The notes under the pieces: generated by a model
Told to the model about the DNA's origin: nothing
Database searches by the model: none
Seen by the model: only the letters and a program-made list of their open reading frames with translations
Source of the DNA: Pythium myriotylum
Taxonomy: Eukaryota > Oomycota > Peronosporomycetes > Pythiales > Pythiaceae
Direction: 5' to 3'
Assembly: GCA_023091665.1 (NCBI GenBank)
Contig: JALJCQ010000027.1
Coordinates: 620,001 to 684,000, forward strand
Length of the DNA stretch: 64,000 nucleotides
Shown here: positions 41,758-53,600 of the stretch, piece by piece
How positions within the stretch are numbered: position 1 is the first letter of the stretch
Layout: the number at the start of each line of letters is the position of its first letter
Made by a program: the position numbers and the translations under genes

Positions 41758-42721
41758 GTTGATCGGAACCAGGGCCCAAACCTAGTCAGAGCTGGTAGAT
41801 CCTGGAGCTGCCGAGAGCTTCATGTAGTCGCCAACCTTCGACCTTGTCCAGAGGACCTGAAGAGATGGTGGTTGCCGCGATGGGCAAGCACTTCCGCATG
41901 TCGACTGGGTAACGGTGGCAGATTTGTGGTCTCGATCCGCGAGGATGGTGTGCAGCTGAATCGACTGACCCATGCAAAGTCTCCTTTAGTCGAGTTTGCT
42001 CCAGGGCGAATGCTGGACAGAGATCTTAATATCTATCCAACAACAACTAAGCGGGACACCATCCCACTCAGTTGCCTCGAGGAGACGATTTGCTGCAGAT
42101 CGCCCATCCACGCAGAGGGCAAAACACGAGCTTGCACTGACACGAAATTGGAACTGGAACGGCTCGTCAGAAGACTCGGGCTCACGTCACGTGCCCGAGG
42201 CCCCTCGATCGCCTCCCACAATCTCTGAGAACGCGCTGACCACTTTTGTTGCAACGTCCATTGATCTCGATTAATGCGCGGATCGCGTCGTTCGATACAG
42301 TTTGAATGACGAAACAATGCGCATCCTATGACAATGGTGACGAGATGAGATGAGACTGGATGGACGAGTAATGAAGGATCTCCACCGTTGATACACGCAT
42401 GCTCGCCCTCTCAAGCACTTCGCTCTCTCTTTTATGGGAAAAAAAGACATTGGCAAACAAAAGCAATTCACAACAAGTAGAGAAATCAACACGGAGCCCA
42501 GTTCGCCGCGTGCACGTCGTGCAAAAGGCCCCCCCCCGTGCTTTTTTCATGCCATTGGCATCCATGGGCGGAGAAAGGCGGGTGCACTTCCCACTTCAAG
42601 CGCACTTACCCCAAGTTCGCGTGCGTACTTAGCCCGCCGCAAGTGGATCCGCCCAGCTTTGGACCTCCTCAAACGGTCGTCGCCCGATCGCCCGATCGCA
42701 TCGCATCCCTCCTTCTCCCCC
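41758..42721. other. Divergent intergenic region
   Basis: About 1 kb between divergent genes. Frames of 60-118 codons have no domain. The plus-strand frame from 42434 runs into the glucokinase gene but its first 96 codons look non-coding. Confidence 0.45.
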
Positions 42722-44413
42722 ATGTACTCGCCGTCGCAGCTGCTGGCGCTCGGCGTCTCCATCGCCGTCTGCGTGGCCGCCGTCTTCTACGCCGACCTGC
42801 TCGCGAGCTGGCTGCCGGCGCGCGCGCTCTCGCTCTCGGACGGCGAGCAGCAGCAGCTGCTCGCGTCGCTCGTCTTCCAGACCAAGCAGCACGCGGCGGC
42901 GCACGCCGCGCGCGCGCGGCCGCGGCTCGCGTTCTGCTGCAGCGCCGACCTCGACGTCTCGGTGCGCGCGGTCGAGCTCATGGAGCGCATCCACGCGCTC
43001 GAGCGCGCGCAGCACGCGCACCACAAGAAGCCCGCGAGCAAGTACGCCGCGGCGCTCGACAAGAAGCACCACGAGCGCATCGCCGACCTGCGCGCGCTGC
43101 AAGAGAGCTTCGCGTTCTACTTCGCCAACGGCGCGGCCGCCGAGCAGTCCATGTCGTCGCCCGAGCAGTTCCGCGAGGTCGTCAAGTTCGCGAACGAGAT
43201 CGACGGCGTCAAGCATAAAGTCGGCGGCAACGCCGCGACCATGGCCGACCGCGCGTCCGTGGAAGGCTGCGACGTGCTGCTGGGCGCCGCGATCGGCAAA
43301 GAGATGCGCAAGCACTTCAACTCGGACATCCAGCTCGTCGGCCATTTGGACGACGCCGAGCACGAGGACGTCCACCTCGTGCTCGAGTACTCCAAGGGAG
43401 ACACGTTCCGCGGCCACGAGACGCCTCGCGCCAACCGCTACTACCTCAACCACGACATCTACAACGCGCGGCTCTCGGTGCTCGAGGAGTTTGAGCAGGC
43501 GCTCGACGCGTTCAAGCCCGACCTCGTCGTGCTCGGTGGCCTGCAGCTCATGGAGGTCGAGACCGACGAAGAACGACGTCTCGCGCGACTCACCAAGCTC
43601 TCGGACGTGCTCCAGAACCTGTTTGCGAAGCAGATCCCATCGCACTACGAGTTTGCCGCCGTCTCCGGTATGTGAAGTTGCTGTCTTTACGTGGATATTG
43701 TTCGTGTTTGACCCGTTCTTTTTTTTTATTCCTCGCTAGATTTCACTCTCTTTGACGACACGGTGCGTCTCGTGCTGCCGTGGGTTGACTCGATCGGCTT
43801 GAACGAACAAGAGCTGTACATCCTCCACCACTACTTGGTCACCGGCGAGGAAGGCACAGCCACGAACTCGCGGCCAACGGTCGCGCAGATCAGCGAGCAG
43901 CTCCAGGACGTCATCAACTTCGCGTCCAAGGCTCGGGAGACCTTCAAAAAGACCAAGACGCCGACCGCCACCGAGAAGCTCGCACTCGCGCAGCTCAGCC
44001 GCATCCACTTCCACACGCTGCAGTTCCACATCATTTGCCAGCAGCAAGACAGCATCTGGGAGGACCCGACGACGGCGCTGGTCCAGAGCGCGCTCATGAG
44101 CACCAAGCTCGCGTGCGGCAAAAACAACTCGGACCCGTCGATCATGCGCCACTCGCTCGATATGGAGGTGGACCCGGAACGCGTCGAGCTGCTGCTTGCG
44201 CGCGAGTTGCTGGTGAGCAAATCGCAGTCGCTCAAGGTCGAGATCGATCCGTTCTCGCCTGTTGTCACGTGGCAAGAAGCGGACTTTCAATGCCACATGG
44301 TGCCCATGATGGCGTGCAAAAAGCCCGACCACACTGCTGGTCTCGGCGACAACATCTCGGGCACGGGCATGGCCTACCACCGCTTGCAGAAGAAGACTGG
44401 AGCGACGCCGTAA
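42722..44413 (+). CDS. ADPGK: ADP-dependent glucokinase
   Basis: Phosphorylates glucose using ADP as donor. Two exons, 42722-43667 and 43740-44413 (72-nt intron, GTATGT donor, TAG acceptor), give 539 residues, near the animal ADPGK length. The start MYSPSQLLALG begins a hydrophobic signal-anchor (about 5-30), so the enzyme is probably in the ER as in animals. Family signatures: HKVGGNAATMADRA (sugar site), PDLVVLGGLQLME, SIGLNEQEL, LSRIHFHTL, and the catalytic GLGD motif (HTAGLGDNISGTGM), all in the same order as in human ADPGK. The 3' end is only 47 bp from the convergent next gene. Confidence 0.92.
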
Positions 44414-44460
44414 GCGAGGATCTATCCATGTATTATCGGTAGGAGAAAAAGTTCCTTTCT

Positions 44461-45617
44461 CTAGGCAGAGCTCACGCGGGCGCTGCCGCCGACCTTGTCG
44501 TGCATGCGATTGTACCATGGCTCAATAGACGAATTCTGCATCAAATCGTCGAAGGTCCGCAGTCCCTTCATGGCGCGCAGCACGCCAAAGACCGAGAGGT
44601 CGGCCATGTTGGGCTCGCTGCCGCCGAGGAACGACTTGCTGCCAACGGCGTCGACCCATGAGTTGAGCGCGCTGTACAAGGCCTCGCGCTCGTCCTCGAT
44701 GCCGTACTTCTTCTTGGACCGCTTGGCGATGAGGTACATGATGACGGCGCCGCTGTACTTGGAGAGACGGCGTTCAAACGGCGTGAACTTGCCCTCGGTC
44801 AGGCAGTAATCGAACGACTCGAGCGCCTCGGGAACAGTGCGATAGATGTTGGGCGGCGTCATCAGGATCTGACGCAAATATCGTGTGAGTCAACCGAAGG
44901 CATTCGAGATGGCAGCACCATCATTACTGAGACTCACCAGCTTATCATCAACCCACTTGCGCCACTTCTCTTCCTCCTCGAAGCTCACGCCGTCTTCGCT
45001 TGCGACGTCCTTGACGCCACGCTCCAGCGCGAGCTCGCGCAAACGCGCGATGATGGCCGAGGAGTCGACCACGACCTCGTCGTCGATCCGCAGCACGGGC
45101 ACTTTCTTGTAGTCGGTGAAGGCCTTGGTCTCCTTCTTGGTGAGCGGGTTCACTTCCACGACGTGGTACGGGATGTTCAAGTAGTCGAGCACGGCCTTGA
45201 CCTTGCAGCAGTAGGGACACGGCTCGTACTGGTAGAGCGTGATCGTGGGCCACTCGGCTCGTCCGACGGTCGCGACGGCCGGGCTCGCCGACGGCGCAGC
45301 AGCCGAGCAGAACGCGCAGGCGGCGCCAGTCGATCCAGCAGCGATCAGTCCGCCAACTCGCGCCTGCTCAAGCGAGAGCGCAACGTCAGAGAAGAGCGAC
45401 GACAAGCCGAGGATCCGGTGACGAGCGACCGACGCACCTGGCGCAGCAGCGGCGAGACGACGGCCGGCGCGGCGCGGCGCGCGCTCGACGACGCCAGGCG
45501 AGCAGCGACGGACTGTCCCGTCGCTTGCACGGGTCGCGCCGCGGCGGCGGAGCGGAGCGCAGCGCGGCGAAGCATGGCGATCGACGATGCCTGGAGAACT
45601 CGGAGCCGCACGTCCAT
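44461..45617 (-). CDS. Microsomal prostaglandin E synthase 2-like (glutaredoxin/GST) protein
   Basis: Three exons, 45617-45438, 45363-44938 and 44868-44461 (introns 74 and 69 nt), give 337 residues. The N-terminus is Arg/Ala/Ser-rich (MLRRAALRSAAAARP; a second ATG is at 45575), like a mitochondrial presequence. The thioredoxin-fold part has ITLYQYEPCPYCCKVKAVLD with the CPYC motif, then YHVVEVNPLTKKE and KVPVLRIDDEVVVDSS. The C-terminal GST-like part has LMTPPNIYRTVPEALESFDY and EPNMADLSVFGVLRAMKGL, matching PTGES2. Prostaglandin isomerase activity should not be assumed; a heme- or glutathione-linked mitochondrial role is equally possible. It is divergent from PurL. Confidence 0.88.
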
Positions 45618-45786
45618 GGAACTCAGTCGATGAGAGAGAGAGAGTGATGGTCAGTGGTTAAGTGCGGTGAGCTCTTCGTGCGAACTTAGAGGAAAATGAA
45701 CCGCGGTCCCTGGACCGAGTGACCAACACTCCTGTTTTGTGTCGACGAAAGCAAACGTGTTCTGTTGGATATGGCTAATATCCGCG

Positions 45787-46075
45787 CCAACGTTGGTTTT
45801 TTGCCGTGTTTCAAACGATGTTCCGTTGGGGAAATGTTTTAAACAAGTTGAAAACACTTCCAAACCGCGTTTTGATTGGCTAATACTCGAACGTGCCCAT
45901 CTCCGCGCCAACCGTGCGGCACCACCGATCCAACAAGCGTCAAGTTGAACCGGCGGGTGGTGCCACCGCCCAACGTTGGCGTGGGCGTTGGCGTTGGCGG
46001 CCCCACATTCCAACGTGTCCCCTCTCCCACGCCAACGCCCGCCACGCCAACGCCCACGCCCCCGGTTCCGTTGGC
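45787..46075 (+). promoter_or_regulatory. CCAACG/CGTTGG-rich upstream region of PurL
   Basis: Two exact CCAACGTTGG palindromes (45787-45796 and 45970-45979) and many single CCAACG or CGTTGG words, ending just before the ATG at 46092. The block also faces the PTGES2-like gene, so it may be shared. Confidence 0.5.
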
Positions 46076-46091
46076 GCGCCCTCCCGACCCC

Positions 46092-49000
46092 ATGAGCAGC
46101 TCCGTCCCCGAGAAGAAGCAGAAGCTCTCGCACGGCGCGCCGCTGCTGCGCTTCTACCGCGCGCCGGCGCTCACGACGCACGGCGTCGCGACGCTCTCGA
46201 CGGCGCTGGCCGGTCGGCTCGCCGGCGCCACGGCCGTGGCCGAGCTCGCGACCGAGTTCTGCTTCTACGTCGAGACCGCGGACGGCAAGCCGCTCTCGTC
46301 CGACGAGCAGGAGACGCTCCACTGGCTGCTCAGCGAGACCTTCGAGCCGCAGCAGACGCGCGCCGACGCCTCGTTCCTCGCCGACGACAAGGCCGCGTAC
46401 ATGGGCGACGCCGCGCAGTGGCTCGTCGAGGTCGGCCCGCGACTCAACTTCTCGACCGCCTGGTCCAGCAACGCCGTCGCGATCTGCCAGGCCTGCGGGC
46501 TCGGCGCCGTCAAGCGCATCGAGCGCGCCACGCGCTACCTCGTGCGCTACACGGGCGAGCTCGCGCCGCTCGAGAAGGCGCTGCTCGACCGCGAGTGCGA
46601 CCGCATGACCCAGGAAGTGTACACGGCGCCGCTCGAGAGCTTTTGGCACGGCAAGACCGTCGCGCCCGTGCGCAAGATCCCGATCATGGAGCGCGGACTC
46701 GACGCGCTCAAGGAGATCAACGACGAGATCGGCCTCGGCTTTGACGACTGGGACCTCCAGTACTACCTCAAGCTCTTCAAGGAGAAGCTCCAGCGCGACC
46801 CGACCGACGTCGAGTGCTTCGACATGGGCCAGAGCAACTCGGAGCACTCGCGCCACTGGTTCTTCGGCGGGAAGATCGTCGTGGACGGCGAGGAGAAGCC
46901 GCAGACGCTCTTCCAGATGGTCAAGTCGACGCTCACGGAAGAAGCCAAGAAGAACTCGGTCATCGCGTTCCACGACAACTCGTCCGTGATCCAGGGCTCG
47001 GAGATCCTCACGCTCGGCCCACAGACCGCCGGCGCGCCGTCGCCCTTCGTCGAGCAGTCGCTTGAGAGCCACGTGCTGCTCACGGCCGAGACCCACAACT
47101 TCCCGTCGGGCGTCGCGCCGTTCCCGGGCGCTGAGACTGGCACGGGCGGCCGCATTCGTGATGTCCAGGCCACTGGTCGTGGTGCGCACGTGATCGCCGG
47201 CATCAGCGCTTACTCGGTCGGCAACCTGCTACTCGACGACTACGTGCTGCCGTGGGAAGACGCCAAGCTGACCTATCCGTCCAACCTCGCGACGCCGCGC
47301 GACATCCTCGTTCAGGCCTCGAACGGCGCGTCCGACTACGGCAACAAGTTTGGCGAGCCTGTCGTGAGCGGCTTTGCGCGTTCGTTCGGTATGGTGCTGC
47401 CCAACGGCGAGCGCCGCGAATACATCAAGCCGATCATGTTCTCGGCCGGTCTGGGCCAGCTCGATGGGCGCCACTGCGAGAAGGGTGACCCAGAAGTCAA
47501 CATGTGGGTCGTCAAGGTCGGTGGCCCGGCCTACCGCATCGGCATGGGCGGCGGTGCCGCGTCGAGCCGTATCCAGGACGCCAAGGACGCCGCACTCGAC
47601 TTCAACGCCGTGCAGCGTGGCGACGCCGAGATGGAGAGCAAGATGAACAAGGTCATTCGCGCTTGCATCCAGCTAGGAGACAAGAATCCGATTGTGTCGA
47701 TCCACGACCAGGGCGCCGGCGGCAACGGCAACGTGCTCAAGGAGATCGTCGAGGTGCCGCACGACAAGCAGACGCCCGAGAACCGCGGTGGCGCGCGCTA
47801 CGAAGTGCGCAAGCTGCTGGTCGGAGACGAGACGCTCTCGGTGCTCGAGATCTGGGGCGCTGAGTACCAGGAGAACAACGCGCTGCTGCTGCGTCCCGAG
47901 GACGCCGACCTCTTCCACCAGATCTGCGTGCGTGAAAACTGCCCGTACGCGCTGCTGGGCCAGGTCACGGGCGACGGCAAGGTCGTTTTGCACGACGAGC
48001 AGGACGACTCGACTCCGTTCGACCTCGAGCTCGACCTTGTGCTCGGCAAGATGCCGCAGAAGACGTTCGTCGACAAGAAGGAGGCCGAGGTGCTGAAGGA
48101 GCTCGAGCTGCCGGCGGATCTGACGGTGCGCGACGCGCTCGACCGCGTGCTGCGTCTCGTGTCAGTCGGCTCGAAGCGATTCCTCACCAACAAGGTCGAT
48201 CGCAGCGTCAGTGGGCTCATCGCGCAGCAGCAGACCGTCGGCCCGCTGCAGCTTCCGCTCGCGAACGTCGGTGTCGTCGCTCAGACCCACTTCGCGTCTG
48301 AGGCCAGCAACGGCAAGGTGCCTGGCGTGGCCAGCGCCGTTGGCGAGCAGCCCATCAAGGGCCTGCTCAACGCAGCGGCCATGGCTCGCCTCAGTGTCGG
48401 TGAGTCGCTTACCAACCTCGTGTGGGCCTCGCTCTCGCGTCGCGGGCTCGCCGACACCAAGTGCTCGGCCAACTGGATGTGGGCGGCCAAGCTGCCTGGT
48501 GAGGCCGCGCGTATGTACGAGTGCTGCTCGGCGATGACCGAGTTCATGAAGGAGGTCGGTGTGGCCGTGGATGGCGGCAAGGACTCGCTCTCGATGGCTG
48601 CCAAGGTCAACAAGGAGGACGTCAAGGCGCCCGGCACGCTCGTCATCACCATGTACGCGGCCTGCGACGACGTCGAGAAGACTGTCACGCCCGACCTCAA
48701 GACCCACGTCGCCGAGAGCTTCATCTACTACGTCGATCTGGGCAAGGGTGCCTACCGCCTCGGCGGCTCGGCGCTCGCGCAGGTGTACAACCAGCTCGGC
48801 GACGTCTCGCCCGACATGGAGGACTCGGCGCTGCTGAAGAACGCCTTCAATGCGACCCAGGAGGCGATTAAGAAGGATCTGATCCTTGCCGGCCACGACC
48901 GTAGCGACGGCGGTCTCGTTGTCTCGCTGCTGGAGATGGCCTTCGCCGGCAACTGCGGCATCGACGTCGATGTGCCGTACGCGCAGGCGACCGAGCTCTC

Positions 49001-50192
49001 CACGAAGGACGCCATCAACGTGCTTTTCGGTGAGGAACTGGGTCTCTTCTACCAGGTCGCTGCTGGCTCGGCGGCCGCCGAGGTCGAGGCCATCTTCGAG
49101 CAGCACGGTGTGCCGCTCGTCAAGCTCGGTACGGTGGACGCCAAGGGCGGCGAGATCAAGATCGCGGTCAACGGCCAGAACGTGATCACCGACAAGACCG
49201 CCGATCTGCGCGATGTGTGGGAGGCCACAAGCTTCGAGCTTGAGAAGAAGCAGTGCAACCCGGAGTGCGTCGCCCAAGAGCAGAGCTCGCTGAGCACGCG
49301 CACGGGCCCGTCGTGGAACGTGACTTACGAGGCTCTGCCGACGCCCGAGCGCCAGCTGAGCACGCGCAACCTCCACCGCGTCGCTGTGATCCGTGAGGAA
49401 GGCAGCAACGGCGAGCGTGAGATGCTCAGCGCGTTCCACGCCGCTGGTTTCGAGGTCTGGGATGTGATCATGTCGGATCTCGTGGCCAAGCGCTTCACGC
49501 TGGACGAGCGCTTCCGCGGCGTGGCCTTCATCGGCGGCTTCTCGTTCGCCGACGTCATGGGCTCGGCGAAGGGCTGGGCTGGCGTCGTCAAGTTCCACGC
49601 CGACGTGCTCAAGCAGTTCACGGCCTTCCGCGAGCGAAAGGACACGTTCAGCTTCGGTGCATGCAACGGTTGCCAGCTCATGAGCTTGCTCGGCTGGGTG
49701 ACTCCGTCCAACGCCAAGCAGCTCGAGGAAGAGACCAAGACCTCGGCGACGCCACGTTTCATCCACAACGAGTCGGGCCGCTACGAGTCGCGTTTCGTGT
49801 CGCTCAAGATCGAGAAGTCGAACGCCGTGATGCTCAAGGGCATGGAAGGCAGCTCGCTCGGCGTGTGGGTGGCTCACGGCGAAGGCCGCGCGCACTTCAC
49901 CCACCCCAAGGTGCTGCAGACCGTGCTCGACAAGCAACTCGCGCCGCTGCGTTACGTCGACGACAACAACAACGCCACAGAGGAGTACCCGTTCAACCCG
50001 AACGGCTCGCCCAATGGTATCGCCGGTCTCGTGTCGGAGGACGGCCGCCACATGTGCATGATGCCACACCCAGAGCGTGCGTTCCTCAAGTGGCAGTGGC
50101 CCTACCTGACGCCCAACCTCGCACAGCTGCCTGTGAGCCCATGGCTCAAGATGTTCCAGAACGCCAAGACCTTCTGCGAGGAGACCCAGTAA
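46092..50192 (+). CDS. Phosphoribosylformylglycinamidine synthase (FGAM synthase)
   Basis: Fourth step of purine synthesis: FGAR plus glutamine and ATP to FGAM. Single exon, 1366 residues from the ATG at 46092; upstream in-frame codons to 45876 are promoter DNA. Order: PurS-like N-terminal domain, linker with MGQSNSEHSRHWFF, two AIR-synthase-type halves (LTAETHNFPSGVAPFPGAET; VSIHDQGAGGNGN; HDRSDGGLVVSLLEMAF), then a class I glutaminase domain. The glutaminase nucleophile is Cys1191 in FGACNGCQLM and the His/Glu pair is in PHPERAF near the end. Length and arrangement match the single-chain eukaryotic/proteobacterial enzyme. Cytosolic by expectation. A 750-codon antisense frame here is a shadow. 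Confidence 0.95.
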   Translation: MSSSVPEKKQKLSHGAPLLRFYRAPALTTHGVATLSTALAGRLAGATAVAELATEFCFYVETADGKPLSSDEQETLHWLLSETFEPQQTRADASFLADDKAAYMGDAAQWLVEVGPRLNFSTAWSSNAVAICQACGLGAVKRIERATRYLVRYTGELAPLEKALLDRECDRMTQEVYTAPLESFWHGKTVAPVRKIPIMERGLDALKEINDEIGLGFDDWDLQYYLKLFKEKLQRDPTDVECFDMGQSNSEHSRHWFFGGKIVVDGEEKPQTLFQMVKSTLTEEAKKNSVIAFHDNSSVIQGSEILTLGPQTAGAPSPFVEQSLESHVLLTAETHNFPSGVAPFPGAETGTGGRIRDVQATGRGAHVIAGISAYSVGNLLLDDYVLPWEDAKLTYPSNLATPRDILVQASNGASDYGNKFGEPVVSGFARSFGMVLPNGERREYIKPIMFSAGLGQLDGRHCEKGDPEVNMWVVKVGGPAYRIGMGGGAASSRIQDAKDAALDFNAVQRGDAEMESKMNKVIRACIQLGDKNPIVSIHDQGAGGNGNVLKEIVEVPHDKQTPENRGGARYEVRKLLVGDETLSVLEIWGAEYQENNALLLRPEDADLFHQICVRENCPYALLGQVTGDGKVVLHDEQDDSTPFDLELDLVLGKMPQKTFVDKKEAEVLKELELPADLTVRDALDRVLRLVSVGSKRFLTNKVDRSVSGLIAQQQTVGPLQLPLANVGVVAQTHFASEASNGKVPGVASAVGEQPIKGLLNAAAMARLSVGESLTNLVWASLSRRGLADTKCSANWMWAAKLPGEAARMYECCSAMTEFMKEVGVAVDGGKDSLSMAAKVNKEDVKAPGTLVITMYAACDDVEKTVTPDLKTHVAESFIYYVDLGKGAYRLGGSALAQVYNQLGDVSPDMEDSALLKNAFNATQEAIKKDLILAGHDRSDGGLVVSLLEMAFAGNCGIDVDVPYAQATELSTKDAINVLFGEELGLFYQVAAGSAAAEVEAIFEQHGVPLVKLGTVDAKGGEIKIAVNGQNVITDKTADLRDVWEATSFELEKKQCNPECVAQEQSSLSTRTGPSWNVTYEALPTPERQLSTRNLHRVAVIREEGSNGEREMLSAFHAAGFEVWDVIMSDLVAKRFTLDERFRGVAFIGGFSFADVMGSAKGWAGVVKFHADVLKQFTAFRERKDTFSFGACNGCQLMSLLGWVTPSNAKQLEEETKTSATPRFIHNESGRYESRFVSLKIEKSNAVMLKGMEGSSLGVWVAHGEGRAHFTHPKVLQTVLDKQLAPLRYVDDNNNATEEYPFNPNGSPNGIAGLVSEDGRHMCMMPHPERAFLKWQWPYLTPNLAQLPVSPWLKMFQNAKTFCEETQ

Positions 50193-50611
50193 GCACGGCA
50201 GTCGAGAGGAAGCCAACTTCATCGAGTTTGACATTTGCACAATGCCCAGTATATCGTTCCAGAGTCCAAGGTGACCAAAAAGTCCACCGAGTCGGAGGTG
50301 CGACGCGCGCGAGAGACGCGGCGCCCGCGAAAGACCACCCCACGCGAGAAAACACACATAGAACAGCAGCGCACGGGCTGCCGCAGCCAGAGAAAAGCGT
50401 AATAGCACACACACCCCATCGGCTCACGATGCGAGCTCCTCACAAACCTGCGCGTCACCATTGCATCGTCTCATGTCACAGACATAGTGGATTGGTCAAA
50501 AGGAAATAACAATACTCTGTGATTGGCTGTAAAGGAGGTGAGCTTCATGTTCGGAGCTCTTCAGGACGCGAAAGGACGCAAAACCAACAACCTACGAGAC
50601 CCCTTCTCTGA
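50193..50611. other. Intergenic region between PurL and the Sfi1-like gene
   Basis: No gene is seen. ATTGG (inverted CCAAT) words at about 50491 and 50522 may belong to the promoter of the next gene. Confidence 0.4.
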
Positions 50612-53600
50612 ATGGCGACACCAGAGGCTGCGAGACATGCTGCGCGATCGACTGAATCACTGAGGCGTCAGCGGCAGAGCGAGAGCGTCGTGCTGGCACA
50701 GATCGTCGGCCGAGCGATCCGTCTTCGCGCAGCATCGGAGACCGGAGAAGCGTCTCTCGTGGGCGACACAACGTCGACTCGGCTGACGTTGATCGAGCTC
50801 ATCCAGGCGTCCACTGCCGTGTTCGAAAAGCTCGGGATCCGAGCACCAGAGGATGCAGCGTTCCACCGGCATTTGCTGGCGCTGTCCATGGACCCTGAGC
50901 CCGATTGGGAGAAGAAGATTAAGCGATTCGCTGTCAAGCGTGTGACGAAGCGATCTACGAAAGGCAGCGAAAGTGTGCTCTCGCCCAGAGCAGTGTCTGT
51001 TGGCTCGGTTACGAGAAAGGTAGCAGCAACATTGGATACCGGCGTCAAGACCTCGCCAGTGAGGCGACGAAGTGGGATCGGCTCAAGGGATGGGAGCTTG
51101 ACAAGACGGATTGCACCTGGGTCTCCGTCTGCAAAGGCTGCGAGCAAGCGACAGTATGTGGATCGATTCAGCGATATCGTTGCTTCACCTGCTTGGCATT
51201 CGGCGCCCGACAAAATGAAACTAAAGGAGAACCAGGTGCGGAATGCATCCGCATCGACTAGAGCAGACGCAACGACAGAGACAGACGGTGGTGATGTGAG
51301 AGAGAAGCTTACGACCCCAGCGCAGAAGCTGAAGAAGCTAGAGGCCATTCGATCCAAGCTGAACGATATCACAGAGGAGCTCGCGATCGAAGGTGGAGAC
51401 AATGAGGACGTCGACCAGGAAGACGGTAAGGAGATCGATCAGGAACTCAGCGACGCGAGCAGAGAAGACCTCGTAGCTGTTCACATCGGTCAAGAGAGTG
51501 ACACGTTGAGTGAAAGCGCTCCATCTGTCGCTCCACATAATTTCCACTCATTGCCCGAACGTCTTGTGGCTCCTCTCGTATCTATTCAACCCCCGCAAAT
51601 CATGACCGAGAAATCATTTCGACTGCTCGCGACCGTTTTCCAGCAATGGAGAGAGATCACGAAGTTCCAGCGACTCGTCCACGAAAGCCGCCAGCGCGAG
51701 TTGCGACTCACGCAGGCTGTGATGCCTCCGATTGCGACGTTTGCCATCCTCCGATGGATTTTGCTTACTCTTCCGGAGCGAAACGACCTTACCTCGCGGC
51801 GTCACGACAGCAAGGCTGTTCTTAGCTATGGTCTGAGGCGAGGTATCACAGTTGAGAATCCCCCGCTGTTACGCCACTTCACCGGACGGCTGCTCGTCTG
51901 GACAGCCCACCGAATATTAAAGTGCTGGGCAGTGCACGCGAGGGCTGTGAAGGTCACTCGAATCAAATCTTTACTGCGCGAGCGAACTAACGTGCTGGAG
52001 ACTGCATCTGAGTGTCTCTATCGATGGCGGAAGCATTCGAGGAAGAGACGGCGAGTAGGCGACCACGGTATTTGGCTCGAGACTCTACATGGGAGGAGGC
52101 AGCTACGAGCCAGCCTGCATATTTGGCGACAAGCTCAGCAAACGCAATGCCGAGTGAACTTGGTCAGAGATAAACATGTGCGCAAGAACTTGAAACTAAT
52201 ACTGTGTTCATGGAACCGACTAGCGGTGCAGCGGCAGGCAGCAAGAGCCCTTGGGGCAAGGAGAATGCTCAAGCGTGTGATACGAGCGTGGCACACCCTC
52301 GTCGATTTTTCAGATCGGGAACAACAACTGCTTCGGAGAGCTTACGGTCATTTCGCTGGTCAGGTAGTGCGTTCTTCCTGGTCTTCATGGCGGATACGAG
52401 TGAGCGCATGGAAGAGAAAACGGCTGAAATTTGCGAACGCAGCGAAGTGTAATGAGAATAAGATCAAGCAGCGCGTGTGGAAGGCGTGGACGAAGACCCA
52501 CGCGAGGATTGTGATCTTAAGGGCGAGAAGCGCGAGGTTTCTTCGGCGTAGAGAGATGCGAATGCGGCGATTGATCCTCACGCAGTTTTTCTCGTATGTC
52601 CACCATAAACGTTCATGCGCACTTCTTGTGACTGACTGCACTGCGCGGCGCGAGCGCCGAATCGTCAAAACAGTGTGGCGACATTGGCAACAACACTTTG
52701 AAGCGGCAGTGCGCAACGATGAGAAACTTACTCAAGAATGGGAATCGCAGCGACGCAGACAGCGTTGGTCAATCTGGAAGAAGGGAACTAACATAATGAA
52801 ACTCAGCATCACTCTTCGGTCCTTTTTCCACGAGTCGGTGTTACGAAATTCCTGGAGAAGCTGGATTGCGTGGGCTAAGAAGAAGCGAAATCGTCGGAAC
52901 CTCCTGCGCGAGTGGCGAGGCGAGCGCGAAATGGCATTGAAACGAGAAGTGCTGGATGCTCTTCTCGAAAACACGAAAGCCGGCCGCGTCCAGCACATAG
53001 CTGTGCAAGCTTTCCTCAGCCGCTGTACAGGATTTCGCCTCCAGGCATTTGTCTATGCGTGGCGGAAATTTGCAAAGGCTCGCAGAGAGAACCGCCATCT
53101 CGATGTCCGAATCATCGGCATCTGTAAAGCGGGTCAGCTCAAGAATGCGTGGGTGAAGTGGCGTAAGGCATTTCATATGGCTCGTTGTGTTCACCTAGCA
53201 GACCACGCGATGGGCCTCGGCCTTCGACGACGATCTTTCAACTGCTGGTCGCGAATATTTCGTTCACGCCGCCGATACCATACACTCGAGCGAGAGCTCC
53301 ACTGCTTTCGACTGCATCGAGCCATTTTAATGTGGAAGTCTCGACTGGAGAGGAAACGCAAGTGGCGTCACCAGGAGAAGAATATTCGAGATAATAGCGG
53401 GGCGACTTTCCTGTTGCGTGGGTGGAAGGCGTGGCGGAGTCAATTCTTCGAGGCGAAAAAGCGACACGAGAAAGTGAAGCGGGCAGTTCTCCAGTGGCAA
53501 AATCGACTGCTGGAACTGTTTTTCAGTGAGTGGAGAGATGTTATTGGAAGGCGCAAGCACCTGAGAAAGCTTCTAGTCCAGTGGTGGAAAGGAACCGACC

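Noticed and set aside
48162..50414. 750-codon minus-strand frame opposite PurL
   Set aside because: Antisense shadow of a GC-rich coding gene; no domain, and composition mirrors the codons of PurL.
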